DNA from: Streptomyces sp. RFCAC02
Lineage (GTDB): Bacteria > Actinomycetota > Actinomycetes > Streptomycetales > Streptomycetaceae
NCBI RefSeq assembly: GCF_004193175.1
Contig: NZ_SAUH01000001.1
Location: 6,038,306 to 6,102,305 of the forward strand
Direction of reading: 5' to 3'
Length of the DNA stretch: 64,000 nucleotides
A program made the position numbers and the translations under genes. The notes under the pieces are model-generated. The model made no database searches and was not told the DNA's origin. It saw only the letters and a list, made by a program, of their open reading frames with translations. This document shows positions 52,149 through 62,541 of this stretch, one piece after another; the stretch's first letter is position 1, and each line of letters opens with the position of its first letter.

Positions 52149-54623
52149 GTGTCCGACGTCCTTTTCACCCGCGATGATGTCGAGAAAGAAGCAGGGGGAA
52201 ATCCGTGGACCCGCGCACGGGATTTCTCCGCCGAGATCGACCCCGACGACATGGCGGACACCGCCGCCGCCTACACGCGTGCCGCGGCCGAGGCGCACGG
52301 CGCCCACGACCTCGCACGTGACGCCGGCGCGATCGCCGCGGCCGCCGGAGAACTCGACGGCGACGCGCTGGTGGACGCCGAGGGCCGCCTCGACGAGACC
52401 GCCACCGCGCTGCGCGGCGGCGGTGACGACATGGACGAGGCGGTCCGGTACCTCGTACGCGCGATGAACTCGGCGCTCGACGCCGAGGGCGAGGTACGCG
52501 ACGCCGTGTTCGCCCCGGGCGGGCTCGAGGAGACCTACCTGCGGCACACCGAGGCGGCCGAGGCGGAATGGAACGAGTGGCGGGCGACGGCCGCCGCCGG
52601 TCCCCCGGCCGGTACCGGGATGATGGGCGGACCGACCGGGAACGGCACGCTGACCGCGCTCCGCCCGCCCCTCGGACACACGGGCCTCGATCCGTGGCCC
52701 GAGGGAGCCGCGCTGCGGATCCGGTACAAGCACCTGCGGGCCGTCGCCGACGCCGCCGCGACGGCTCACGAGGACATCACCGGCGTGATCGACGCCTACC
52801 GGGGCAAGCTCGCCCAGTACGGCCAGGAGCTCCGCGAACTCGGCTACGACGTCGCCGACGGGCCGCTTCAGCTGTGGACCACCGAGGAGATGGCGACGTA
52901 CACGGCACGGCGGCTCGCCGCGGAACTCGCCGAGGAAGACCCCGATCCGGCCCTCCTGCTGCTGTACACCGAAGGCCTCGGAGCCATCGTGGACGGCGGC
53001 TTCGGGAACACGGCCGGCGCGGCTGCCCAGCAGCCCCTCACCCCCGCCGAACGCGCCTACCTGCGAGCGTTCCTCGGAGAACTCGGCGCCGCCGACCTGG
53101 CCGCGCTCGGCGCGTTGAAGGACGACACTGCTGACCTCGAGCCGGGTCAGGCCGGCAACCAGTACGCGAGCATCCAGCGCGTCGCCAACAGCATCACCCT
53201 GCTGATGAACCCGGAACTCGGCGGCCTCGACCCCCGCGTCCCGGCCGACCTGGCCCGGGTACCGGCGGGCATTCGGCCGTTCGTTCTCGGCTACGGGGCG
53301 GACGACCTCACCGACGCGCTCGCCGACGCCGTCACCGTGTCGGTCCGCAACCCGCCGAGCGACGCGTACGCGGACACGCTCAGGGACTTCAACGGCTTCG
53401 GCGACCTGATGTCCACGGCGACCGTGGCACCGGGAGACGCGTTCGGCCGGGACCTGGCGCACACCGCGGTCACCGTACAGGGCGCCACCCAATACCAGTA
53501 CATGGACGGCGGGTACGGCGACACCGCCAACACCGGCAGCAGCGGCCTGCTCCACGCCGTCGCGCTGAACAGCGGCTTGAGCGCGGAACTGCTGCACGAG
53601 CGGCCCTTCCGGGAGAGCCTGCTCGGCGTGCACTGGGAGGACAGCACAGGAGCGGCGGCGGTGGTCACCAGCGGCGTCACCATCCCCCAGGGCACGGACC
53701 ACAACGACCCGGCGGCGCGACCGTACATCGAGGCGGCGTACGACGTCCTGTCGTACGCCGCCAACCACACCGACGACATCCTCGGGACGGCAAACCACAC
53801 CATCGCCCGGTACGGCCCGATCGACCACTCGGCCCTCCAGGGCGCGGTGGGCGACACCATGCTGCGCTACATGAACGTCGTCTCCCAGATGTCGGGCGAC
53901 GGCGCATCGGGCTTCCTGGCGGCGAAGGACGACGATGTGCCCTTCCGCAATCTCTTCGGCACGGAATACCGCTACGCCTTCGAACTCAGCGGCGCCGAAC
54001 AGCGCGACCTCTTCGGCCTCATGGGCGAGGCGGACGAGGAGGTCGGGAACGAGTTCCGGCGCGGCGTCGCCGCCTGGCAGACGGCCACGGCGTACGAGGC
54101 GTTCCAGCACGACCGCCATGCGCCCTCCGCCCTCCAGTCCGTGGGCCGGGTGTCGGGCTTCATGGACCACGCGGAACGGGAGAACGACTCGGCCGGTCTC
54201 GCGGCCAAACAGCGCATCTCGGCGATGAGCGGCATCAGCACCGCCTTCTGGGTGGCCGGCGGACTCGCGAGCGTCTCAGGCCCGGTCAGCGCGGGGATCT
54301 CGGTCGGCGCCTACGGCCTGGTCGAGGGCCTGCGCTACGCCCTGCCGGATCCCGGGGACGGCGGAGTGCGGGCCGCGCAGTGGAACTCGATCGAACGCGG
54401 CGACTGGGAAGCACGCTCGATCGTCGCCTATGCCGCCCGGGCAGCCGGCTACGGGAACCCGCAGCGCGGCGAGGACGCGGGGGACTACCCCCTGCCGGAC
54501 CCGCACGGCGCCAACGAGAGCGACGTGATGAACGGCGTCCTCGACCTTGAGGGCAACATCTACCCGGGCTACTGGGGCTACGTCGTCGAGGGCTTCGATC
54601 AGGGATCGCTGCGCGAGGACTGA
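52149..54623 (+). CDS. large helical protein with WXG/LXG-like N-terminus, function unknown
   Basis: 824 residues, no signal peptide. The first 130 residues are amphipathic helices (MADTAAAYTRAAAEAHGAHDLARDAGAIA, ALVDAEGRLDETATALRGGG, EWNEWRA), reminiscent of ESX/type VII substrates. The middle is Ala/Gly-rich and acidic with several His (VIDAYRGKLAQYGQELRELGYD, VSQMSGDGASGFLAAKDDD). Near residues 695-730 there is a hydrophobic stretch (GISTAFWVAGGLASVSGPVSAG) that may insert in a membrane. GTG 52149 has a weak binding site. No known catalytic motif and no neighbouring immunity gene or T7SS component; a toxin role is not supported. Confidence 0.6.
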   Translation: MSDVLFTRDDVEKEAGGNPWTRARDFSAEIDPDDMADTAAAYTRAAAEAHGAHDLARDAGAIAAAAGELDGDALVDAEGRLDETATALRGGGDDMDEAVRYLVRAMNSALDAEGEVRDAVFAPGGLEETYLRHTEAAEAEWNEWRATAAAGPPAGTGMMGGPTGNGTLTALRPPLGHTGLDPWPEGAALRIRYKHLRAVADAAATAHEDITGVIDAYRGKLAQYGQELRELGYDVADGPLQLWTTEEMATYTARRLAAELAEEDPDPALLLLYTEGLGAIVDGGFGNTAGAAAQQPLTPAERAYLRAFLGELGAADLAALGALKDDTADLEPGQAGNQYASIQRVANSITLLMNPELGGLDPRVPADLARVPAGIRPFVLGYGADDLTDALADAVTVSVRNPPSDAYADTLRDFNGFGDLMSTATVAPGDAFGRDLAHTAVTVQGATQYQYMDGGYGDTANTGSSGLLHAVALNSGLSAELLHERPFRESLLGVHWEDSTGAAAVVTSGVTIPQGTDHNDPAARPYIEAAYDVLSYAANHTDDILGTANHTIARYGPIDHSALQGAVGDTMLRYMNVVSQMSGDGASGFLAAKDDDVPFRNLFGTEYRYAFELSGAEQRDLFGLMGEADEEVGNEFRRGVAAWQTATAYEAFQHDRHAPSALQSVGRVSGFMDHAERENDSAGLAAKQRISAMSGISTAFWVAGGLASVSGPVSAGISVGAYGLVEGLRYALPDPGDGGVRAAQWNSIERGDWEARSIVAYAARAAGYGNPQRGEDAGDYPLPDPHGANESDVMNGVLDLEGNIYPGYWGYVVEGFDQGSLRED

Positions 54624-54675
54624 TGTCCGCCTCGGCCGCGACACCCGTCCCCGGAGGGCGTCGGTGCTGTGGGGC

Positions 54676-56265
54676 TCAGCGGTCGCCGCCCAGCAGCTCG
54701 CGCGCGACGATGTATCCCGAAGCCCCGTTGACGCCGTGGCCGGGCCAGGTGGCGGCGCCGAGCGTGTAGAGGTTGGGCACGACAGTGCGGTGCGAGGGCT
54801 GGGCGGGCAGCGATCGCAGCAGGTAGCTCTGCGACAGGTCGTGACTGCCCCCGTAGGGGTCCCCCGGCCCACAGTTCGGGTTGAAGCGGGCCAGGTCGTC
54901 CGGCCCGATCACATACCGGCCGAGAACGGCGCCCGGGAGGTTCGGCACGTGCCGGCCGGCCAGCGCGATCACCCGGTCCGCGAACGCCTCCTTCACCCCG
55001 GCCGTCCAGCCCGAACCGTCCACCTCGATCACACCCGCCGCATCGCCGCGCGGTCGCAGCGGCACGTCGAGGATCTGCAGGCGCGCCACGGCCGTCCCCG
55101 GCGGACACCGCGACGGATCGGCCGCGGACGGGACGTCGAAGGAGATGGTCGGCTCGGCGGGCAGCAGCCCGCGGACGGCCTCGTTGACCGAGCGCGACAC
55201 CGCGTCCAGCCCGCCGGTCAGGTGGCTGAGGCCGGTAGCGGCGAGCCGCTCGTCGTCGAACCGGGGCGGCTCGGACAGCGCCAGGTGCAGCTGCACACAG
55301 CCACGGCCGTACCGGAACTCACTCGCCTGCCGCCGGAGCAGCGGCGGTACGACGTCCGCCTCGTGCGAGAGGAGCCCGAGATACAGCTGATCCGGGTTGA
55401 CCGACGCGATGACCGCCCGGCCGGCCGTCACCACCTCCCCGTCCGCCGTCCGCACGCCGGCCGCCCGGCCGTTCCGCAGCAGGATCCGGTCGACGCGCCG
55501 CCCGGTCTCCACACGACCGCCGTGCGCCTCGATCAGCGCGACCAGCGCCCGCACCAGACGCTCGCCACCGCCCTCGGGCGTGGGCGACCCGGCCGTGGTC
55601 TCCGCGATCAGCGCGAGCACCACCCAAAAAGCGCTGTTCACCTCGTCCGGACCACGGCCGAGATGCAGCGCCCACGGGGCCAGCAGGGCGCGCAGCACGG
55701 GAGAGCTGAAACGGTGTTCCAGCAGATCGCGCGCGGTGCGCAGGAAGTCGCGGGCGAACGTCGAGTACGTGCTGCCGTCGTGCATCAGGTCGCGGATGAC
55801 GCGAGCCGATGCCCGGCTGGCCAGCTCGGCGCCGAACAGACCGAACACCGGACCGGCATGGGGCTCGAAGTCGGCCAACAGGGCGGCGAGCGCGGCCCCG
55901 TCGCCGGGCGCGAGCCGCTCGGCCTCCGCCACGTTCTCGGCCGCGTCCGTGGAGAAGACGGCGCTGCCGCTCCCACCGGGCAGCGAAACACCGAAGCTGT
56001 AGCGGAACCCGCGATAGACGAGCCCGAACCCGACCAGCTCGGCGCCCAGTTCGGCGTAGGCCGGGCCGGACACGAACAGCGGGTGCAGTGAGGAGTACGT
56101 GTCATGCAGGAAACCGGGCAAGGTCAGCTCATCGGTGCGCACCAGGCCGCCGGCCCGGTCGTTCCGCTCCAGGACGACGACACCCCAGCCGGCCCTGGCC
56201 AGGAAGGCCGCCGCGACCAGCGCGTTGTGGCCACTGCCGATCACCACCACGTCTCCGCGTCCCAT
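54676..56265 (-). CDS. phytoene-desaturase-like FAD-dependent oxidoreductase
   Basis: 529 residues. N-terminal FAD motif VVVIGSGHNALVAAAFLARAG with the dinucleotide tail VLERNDRAGGLVRTDELTLPGFLHDTY-type start, typical of the CrtI/amine-oxidase-like carotenoid desaturase and all-trans-retinol saturase relatives. The C-terminal FAD block is NLYTLGAATWPGHGVNGASGYIVAREL. No other carotenoid genes are near, so the substrate may be unrelated. ATG 56265 gives the canonical N-terminus although it lacks a clear binding site. Divergent from a Ser/Thr kinase gene. Confidence 0.9.
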   Translation of the reverse strand: MGRGDVVVIGSGHNALVAAAFLARAGWGVVVLERNDRAGGLVRTDELTLPGFLHDTYSSLHPLFVSGPAYAELGAELVGFGLVYRGFRYSFGVSLPGGSGSAVFSTDAAENVAEAERLAPGDGAALAALLADFEPHAGPVFGLFGAELASRASARVIRDLMHDGSTYSTFARDFLRTARDLLEHRFSSPVLRALLAPWALHLGRGPDEVNSAFWVVLALIAETTAGSPTPEGGGERLVRALVALIEAHGGRVETGRRVDRILLRNGRAAGVRTADGEVVTAGRAVIASVNPDQLYLGLLSHEADVVPPLLRRQASEFRYGRGCVQLHLALSEPPRFDDERLAATGLSHLTGGLDAVSRSVNEAVRGLLPAEPTISFDVPSAADPSRCPPGTAVARLQILDVPLRPRGDAAGVIEVDGSGWTAGVKEAFADRVIALAGRHVPNLPGAVLGRYVIGPDDLARFNPNCGPGDPYGGSHDLSQSYLLRSLPAQPSHRTVVPNLYTLGAATWPGHGVNGASGYIVARELLGGDR

Positions 56266-56423
56266 GGTCCGGAGTGTGACACGACTCGCCACCTCACGAA
56301 ATGGCGTGAACACGCACGGCGAACACCATTCGTGCGCCCCCGGAACCGGTCCGCGCAGCCGTCGGGGGCCGGTCGTTACGGGTGGCCCCGCCCTGCGCCG
56401 ACCGGCCCGTCTAGTCTCCCCGC

Positions 56424-57806
56424 ATGGACCACGAACACGGGCAACTGCTCGCGGACAGATACCGGTTGACGAGTCTGCTCGGCCAGGGCGGGATGGGCGC
56501 GGTCTGGCGTGCGTACGATGAACAGTTGGGGCGGGACGTGGCCCTGAAAGAACTGCGCCTGCCCGAACATCTGAGGGGCGAGGAGCGGGCGACGTGGATC
56601 GCCCGGATGGATCGCGAAGCGCGGGCGGCAGCACGGCTGAAGCACCCGGGGATCGTGACTGTCCACGACCGGATCACCGGTGCGGACGGGCGGCCGTGGA
56701 TCGTCATGGAGCTGGTGACCGGAGGGTCGTTGGAAGACCTGTTGCGCCGGCAGGGACCCCTCTCTCCACAGCATGTCGCTGCCATAGGACGACAGGTGGC
56801 CGCCGCGCTGAATGCCGCGCACCGGAAGGGAATCACCCATCGGGACATCAAGCCGGCCAACATCCTCCTCGAGGACGGGCGGGCCGTCCTGACCGACTTC
56901 GGGATCGCAGCCCTGGACGGCGACGTCACCCTCACGGCCACCGGCTCGATCATGGGTACACCCGCGTTCATGGCGCCGGAGCAGGTGCGGGGCCTGCCGG
57001 CCACCGCCGCCTCCGACCTCTGGTCACTCGGGGCCACGCTCTACACGGCTGTGGAAGGGCACCCGCCCTTCGCCGGGTCAGCCCCGAGCGCCGTACTGGT
57101 CGCCGTCGCGACCGAGCCTCCTGACCCTCCCGTACAGGCCGGGCCTCTCACCCCCACACTGGCGGGCCTGCTCCGCAAGGAACCGGCCGAGCGCCTGACC
57201 ATGGAGCAGCTCCACGACCAGTTGGACAGGGTGGTCGGCACACCGCCGACTCCCAAAGCGGCGCCCGTCGACCCGGCCCACTGGCCCACGGCCCCCGCAC
57301 AGGCGCCCGCCGTCCCGGCGCGGCCCGCGGCCCTCGGCGGAACACCCACCGCCCGCCGCCGCATACCCCGCTGGGCCGGATGGAGCGCCGCGGCAGTGCT
57401 GGCCCTGGTGGTGTCCTCCGTCCTGGCCTCCCACGGAGGGGACGCGGCCTACCAGCGCAATCGCCAGGCTGCCGAGGAGATGGGCCACCCGCCGACCTTC
57501 ACCGTTCAATCCGAAAACCGTGCCGACGGCGACAGGGCGCGGATCGTCTACGCAGGAGGACCTATCACCGGCGAGCCGAGTTCCACACAGTGGCAGGACA
57601 TGGCGGGGTGGCTGGAGGCTGCGCCGGGCGTCGAATTGGTCGGGATGCCGACCATCAACCCCTCCTGCATGACCGACGGGATCGGGTGCGTCTGGGCCGT
57701 CGACCTCCAGGACGGCTACACCGAACCGACCATCCTCCTCGCCCTGACCGAGAGCCAGGACGGCGAGCTGGTTCTCCAGGTCGACGTCGGCTCCTGGGAG
57801 TCGTGA
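56424..57806 (+). CDS. Ser/Thr protein kinase with extracellular C-terminal domain
   Basis: 460 residues. Kinase domain 13-275: LLGQGGMGAVWRAYD, Lys42 in VALKEL, GITHRDIKPANILL with Asp141, LTDFGIA with Asp158 and MGTPAFMAPEQV. A Pro/Ala-rich linker leads to a membrane helix near residues 320-340 (GWSAAAVLALVVSSVLA) and a 110-residue extracellular part ending at CMTDGIGCVWAVDLQDG. No PASTA repeats. Possible sensor of an outside signal; ligand unknown. ATG 56424. Confidence 0.93.
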   Translation: MDHEHGQLLADRYRLTSLLGQGGMGAVWRAYDEQLGRDVALKELRLPEHLRGEERATWIARMDREARAAARLKHPGIVTVHDRITGADGRPWIVMELVTGGSLEDLLRRQGPLSPQHVAAIGRQVAAALNAAHRKGITHRDIKPANILLEDGRAVLTDFGIAALDGDVTLTATGSIMGTPAFMAPEQVRGLPATAASDLWSLGATLYTAVEGHPPFAGSAPSAVLVAVATEPPDPPVQAGPLTPTLAGLLRKEPAERLTMEQLHDQLDRVVGTPPTPKAAPVDPAHWPTAPAQAPAVPARPAALGGTPTARRRIPRWAGWSAAAVLALVVSSVLASHGGDAAYQRNRQAAEEMGHPPTFTVQSENRADGDRARIVYAGGPITGEPSSTQWQDMAGWLEAAPGVELVGMPTINPSCMTDGIGCVWAVDLQDGYTEPTILLALTESQDGELVLQVDVGSWES

Positions 57807-57861
57807 CACGGCCGGAGCCGGCAGCTCCCGAGGCGCGGCGGCGGGGGAGTGGCGTTCCGGC

Positions 57862-58320
57862 ATGACACCAGAGTCGCTGCGGTTCCCGCCGCGACCGATC
57901 CGCGGCGTACGGGTGCTGCACCGGCGGCAGAACTGCGCGCCGCACTTCGCGGAGACCGAAGTCGATTTCGAGCCCGCGGCCGAGGACCTCGCCTTCGAGG
58001 TGACTCAGGAGCTGACGGTCGTCCACGAACCCGCCGAGGCCCTGCCGCGCTTCTTCGCGGCCGCCGCCGCGGGAATCGAGGAGCGGCTGAGCCTGCTCGG
58101 GCACGGAATCGTGATCGCGGAGTCGTGCGCGAGCCGTTCAGGACCGAGAGGGTGGCTCAGGACGCTGCGGTCCGCTCCTGAAAGCGGAAACCGACCAATC
58201 CCGGGCGGACACCGAAACCGTGGCTGCAGCCGGCCCACCGAACAGAACCACGCCCGGCCACCGCAGCCGCCCCTCCCACCACCGGGATCGGCAGAGGCCG
58301 GAGTTCACTCTCCCGGGTGA
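57862..58320 (+). CDS. hypothetical protein, possibly truncated or decayed
   Basis: 152-residue frame. The first 90 codons have G/C-rich third positions and protein-like sequence (VDFEPAAEDLAFEVTQELTVV, ALPRFFAAAAAGIEERLSLL). After about 58137 codon use changes abruptly to Arg/Pro-rich, AGA/AGG- and CCA-containing codons, which suggests the true gene ended or was cut there. ATG 57862 lies 55 bases after the kinase stop. Family not recognised. The rest of the gap to 58406 shows no gene. Confidence 0.35.
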   Translation: MTPESLRFPPRPIRGVRVLHRRQNCAPHFAETEVDFEPAAEDLAFEVTQELTVVHEPAEALPRFFAAAAAGIEERLSLLGHGIVIAESCASRSGPRGWLRTLRSAPESGNRPIPGGHRNRGCSRPTEQNHARPPQPPLPPPGSAEAGVHSPG

Positions 58321-58406
58321 TCTCCAGCCGATCGCCCCGCCGCGGCGCCCTCCATCGGCAGACTGCGGGTGGCAGATGATCCACCGATCAAGATCAGAGG
58401 AGCTAA

Positions 58407-59453
58407 GTGGCACGCGGAGCAGGCGAGTTCGTCACCGTCCTGGTGGACACCCGGAACAACATCGTGAACGCCGTAGGTGAACTCAGCAGCGGTTTCGACG
58501 GGGCGTTCAGCAGCCTCCAGGATCGGCTCGGCCAGACTGAGGAAGCGCTGAAGGCCGACGCGCGGGAAACCCGCAACCGGGTCGTCACTGCGGTCACCAA
58601 GGCCACCGAAGCGACCAACGAGGCCGCCTCGCTGCGCCGGGAGATCACGGCGCTGCGAGAGACGGTCCAGGAACTCGCGGACATCGTCCGCAAGACCGCG
58701 AGCGACGCCCAGACCGTCGCGCACGTCCACCAGGCATGCACCACGCTCACCGGGCCGCACCCCCACCCCGCGGCCGCCGCCCCGCATGCCGATCCCGAAG
58801 CGCCGGCCGTCGACGTCACGCTGCCCGCGCCCCGCCAGGCCGACCACGACGCCACCGGCCACGCCGCACCGGAGAGCCGGCCGGCCGAGCCGCCCCTGGA
58901 GGGCGCCGCCGAAGAGGAACGGGACACCGTCACGGACCAGGACGATTCCGACATCGACGTCCTCGACGAGGCGGAGCTCACCCGCCTCCTCACCCACGAG
59001 GACACACACCCCGGCAGCGAGCCGCCCGTCTACAGCAGCGCCGGCCACGCCCGCCACCTGCTGCGCGCAGCAGGCGTCTCCCGCATCACGCTCACCTGCC
59101 ACCGCGACACCTGGGAGTTCCTGGCCTCCGTCGCCGAAGCACACTCCCACTTCCGCACACCTCCGCAGTTCACGGATGCCGGGGACGGCCGGGTCGCCGT
59201 CGAGCTGTCGGGCCGGTCGGTCGTCGCCTCCCTGATCGCGCTGCGCAACCGCTGGGAGACGGCGTACGACGGCGACACCGACCGTATGGCGGCCCAGGCC
59301 GACTGGATGCTCGCCAGCACGATCTACGCGCGGATCGCCGAGACCCTCCGCGGACTGCGCGCCGAGGGCGCCCCGGTCACGGTTCTCCTCGACGACCGCG
59401 TGCCCGCGCAGGAGTCGGCCAGCGGCTGCGCCGCGGGCGAGGGACCGTCCTGA
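58407..59453 (+). CDS. coiled-coil protein with unassigned C-terminal domain
   Basis: 348 residues, no signal or membrane segment. Residues 15-100 predict a long coiled coil (DGAFSSLQDRLGQTEEALKAD, EAASLRREITALRETVQELAD). Residues 115-205 are a His/Pro/Glu-rich linker. Residues 210-330 are a compact domain (HARHLLRAAGVSRITLTCHRDTWEFL, VAVELSGRSVVASLIALRNRW, RMAAQADWMLASTIYARIAETL). Not recognised. GTG 58407 has GAGGAGC eight bases upstream. Monocistronic as far as can be seen. An adaptor or scaffolding role is only a guess. Confidence 0.65.
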   Translation: MARGAGEFVTVLVDTRNNIVNAVGELSSGFDGAFSSLQDRLGQTEEALKADARETRNRVVTAVTKATEATNEAASLRREITALRETVQELADIVRKTASDAQTVAHVHQACTTLTGPHPHPAAAAPHADPEAPAVDVTLPAPRQADHDATGHAAPESRPAEPPLEGAAEEERDTVTDQDDSDIDVLDEAELTRLLTHEDTHPGSEPPVYSSAGHARHLLRAAGVSRITLTCHRDTWEFLASVAEAHSHFRTPPQFTDAGDGRVAVELSGRSVVASLIALRNRWETAYDGDTDRMAAQADWMLASTIYARIAETLRGLRAEGAPVTVLLDDRVPAQESASGCAAGEGPS

Positions 59454-59654
59454 GGAGACCGGCAGCCGGGCCGACCCGCCGGACCGCAGCCGGTCGGCCC
59501 GCTCCTCCTCATCGACATCTCCGCGCCTGCCGGAAGCCGACCGTCCGCGCCGCCCGCCCAGGCCGTGAAGCCGTCTCGAGGCACGAAGCCCAGCCCGCGG
59601 CGTCCCCTCGGGGGCGCCGGCCGGTGGGCCGGGCACGGCTGTCCGCACCAGTGT

Positions 59655-61138
<1,484 letters not shown>

Positions 61139-61161
61139 GCACACCACCCGAGGAACCACAA

Positions 61162-61200
61162 GCCTTGTGCGCAGACCACGGGTCGGTCTGCGCACAAGGC
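61162..61200 (+). terminator. terminator after argG
   Basis: Sixteen-base perfect stem GCCTTGTGCGCAGACC (61162-61177), loop of seven, and its complement (61185-61200). Lies 24 bases after the stop. The remaining 240 bases to the next gene end hold nothing I can support. Confidence 0.88.
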
Positions 61201-61440
61201 CGAGGCGATCCCGGGCCACTGCCTCGGCCGCGACGTCGCGGAGACGGGCCGAACATGGCACCGACGACTGCCTTGGGACCGCACACCGGGCAAGATCAGC
61301 CTGCCGCCGGGTCCTCGACCGATCCGGACCGCCCCGGCCGCCTCGCACGCCTTCTCCGCCCAGCCGACTCCGACCCCCGAACCAGCTTCTCCCACCGTGC
61401 GGCTGGCCGAAGGCATCGTGGATGAGTCAGACGGCTGCTA

Positions 61441-62394
61441 TTACATCTCCTGCTCCCACCAGCCGCGCGTGTCGACGTCCGTGGCATCCGCCAGCGCTTC
61501 GAGTTCCGCGATCTCCGCGTCAGCGAGCTGCATGCCGCCGGCCCGGACCAACCCGTCGACGTGACCCGCCTTCGTGACCCCGATGATCGGTGTGGTCCCC
61601 TTGGCGATGGCCCAAGCCGTGGCGACATCAGCGGCGGACGCGCCGCGATCCTCGCCGATCGCCCCCATCCGGTCCGTCAGGGCCTGCAGCCGGTGCAGGA
61701 TGCCGTTGTACACCGCCGCCCGGCTGCTGCCCTCCGGCAACGGATCGGCCGGACCGTACCTGCCGGTCAGCGCCCCCTGCTCGAGAACCATGTAGGAGAA
61801 GAACCGCACGTCGTGCTCGCGGCAGTAATCGAGGATTCCCGCGCGCTCAGACCGACGGTACAAAAGACTGAAATGGTTCTGGACCGCCTCCACGCGGAAA
61901 CCGGCCTCGCCGAGAATACGATCGGCGAGAGCAATTTCCTCCATATTGTGGTTCGAGACGCCGACATGCTTGATTCTGCCGCTCTTGAGAAGCGGGATCA
62001 GAAACGGCGTCCACCGCGCCACGTCAGCAGGATTATGGATCCAAAAAATATCCACATAGTCCGTACGCATCCGGTCGAGGCTCTGCTCCAGCATGTCCGC
62101 GACCGGATCGTCGCCGTCACCCGCGATCTGCGGAGTGAACTTCGTCGACAGCTGATACTCGCTGCGGTGGTAGCCCGCCAGTGCCTTGGCGAGGGCGCTC
62201 TCCGAGCGGCCCATGCCGTATGCCACCGCGGTGTCCCACAGGGTGAACCCGTTCGACTGCGCCTTCTCGACGACCTCTCGCAGGCCGGACTCGCTCATCT
62301 CGCTGCCGAAGTAGCCGTCGCCCGCCTCGCCGCTGTCTCCCCAGGCCCACGTGCCCAACGCCACCGCCGGCACAGTGAGCGCCTTGCTCGTCAT
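61441..62394 (-). CDS. aldo/keto reductase
   Basis: 317 residues, AKR TIM-barrel. Active-site Asp and Tyr in FTLWDTAVAYGMGRSESAL, Lys in QLSTKFTPQ, His in YVDIFWIHNP, and the NADP-binding WAIAKGTTPIIGVTKAGHVDG. VQNHFSLLYRRSE is the usual substrate loop. Likely NADPH-dependent reduction of a carbonyl compound; substrate unknown. Divergent from an XRE regulator with an operator-like repeat in between, a common regulator-reductase pairing in Streptomyces. Confidence 0.93.
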   Translation of the reverse strand: MTSKALTVPAVALGTWAWGDSGEAGDGYFGSEMSESGLREVVEKAQSNGFTLWDTAVAYGMGRSESALAKALAGYHRSEYQLSTKFTPQIAGDGDDPVADMLEQSLDRMRTDYVDIFWIHNPADVARWTPFLIPLLKSGRIKHVGVSNHNMEEIALADRILGEAGFRVEAVQNHFSLLYRRSERAGILDYCREHDVRFFSYMVLEQGALTGRYGPADPLPEGSSRAAVYNGILHRLQALTDRMGAIGEDRGASAADVATAWAIAKGTTPIIGVTKAGHVDGLVRAGGMQLADAEIAELEALADATDVDTRGWWEQEM

Positions 62395-62486
62395 GTCCTA
62401 CCTCCATTGCCCGTTCCCGGGATCGTGTCGGGACGTTCGCACCCCAGAAGACCGCGATCGCCGCCACCGGAGAAGGTCGCGTCTAT

Positions 62487-62509
62487 GGGGGGTACAACCT
62501 CGACCCCCC
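62487..62509. promoter_or_regulatory. inverted repeat between reductase and XRE regulator
   Basis: GGGGGGT (62487-62493) and ACCCCCC (62503-62509), perfect arms with a nine-base gap, in the divergent intergenic stretch. Likely operator of the adjacent MmyB-type regulator. Confidence 0.55.
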
Positions 62510-62541
62510 TCACGCTGTGACCGGCGGCTACCATCGATGAC

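Noticed and set aside
61201..61440. Possible gene between the argG terminator and the aldo/keto reductase
   Set aside because: Frames are short, with poor third-position bias and no binding site.
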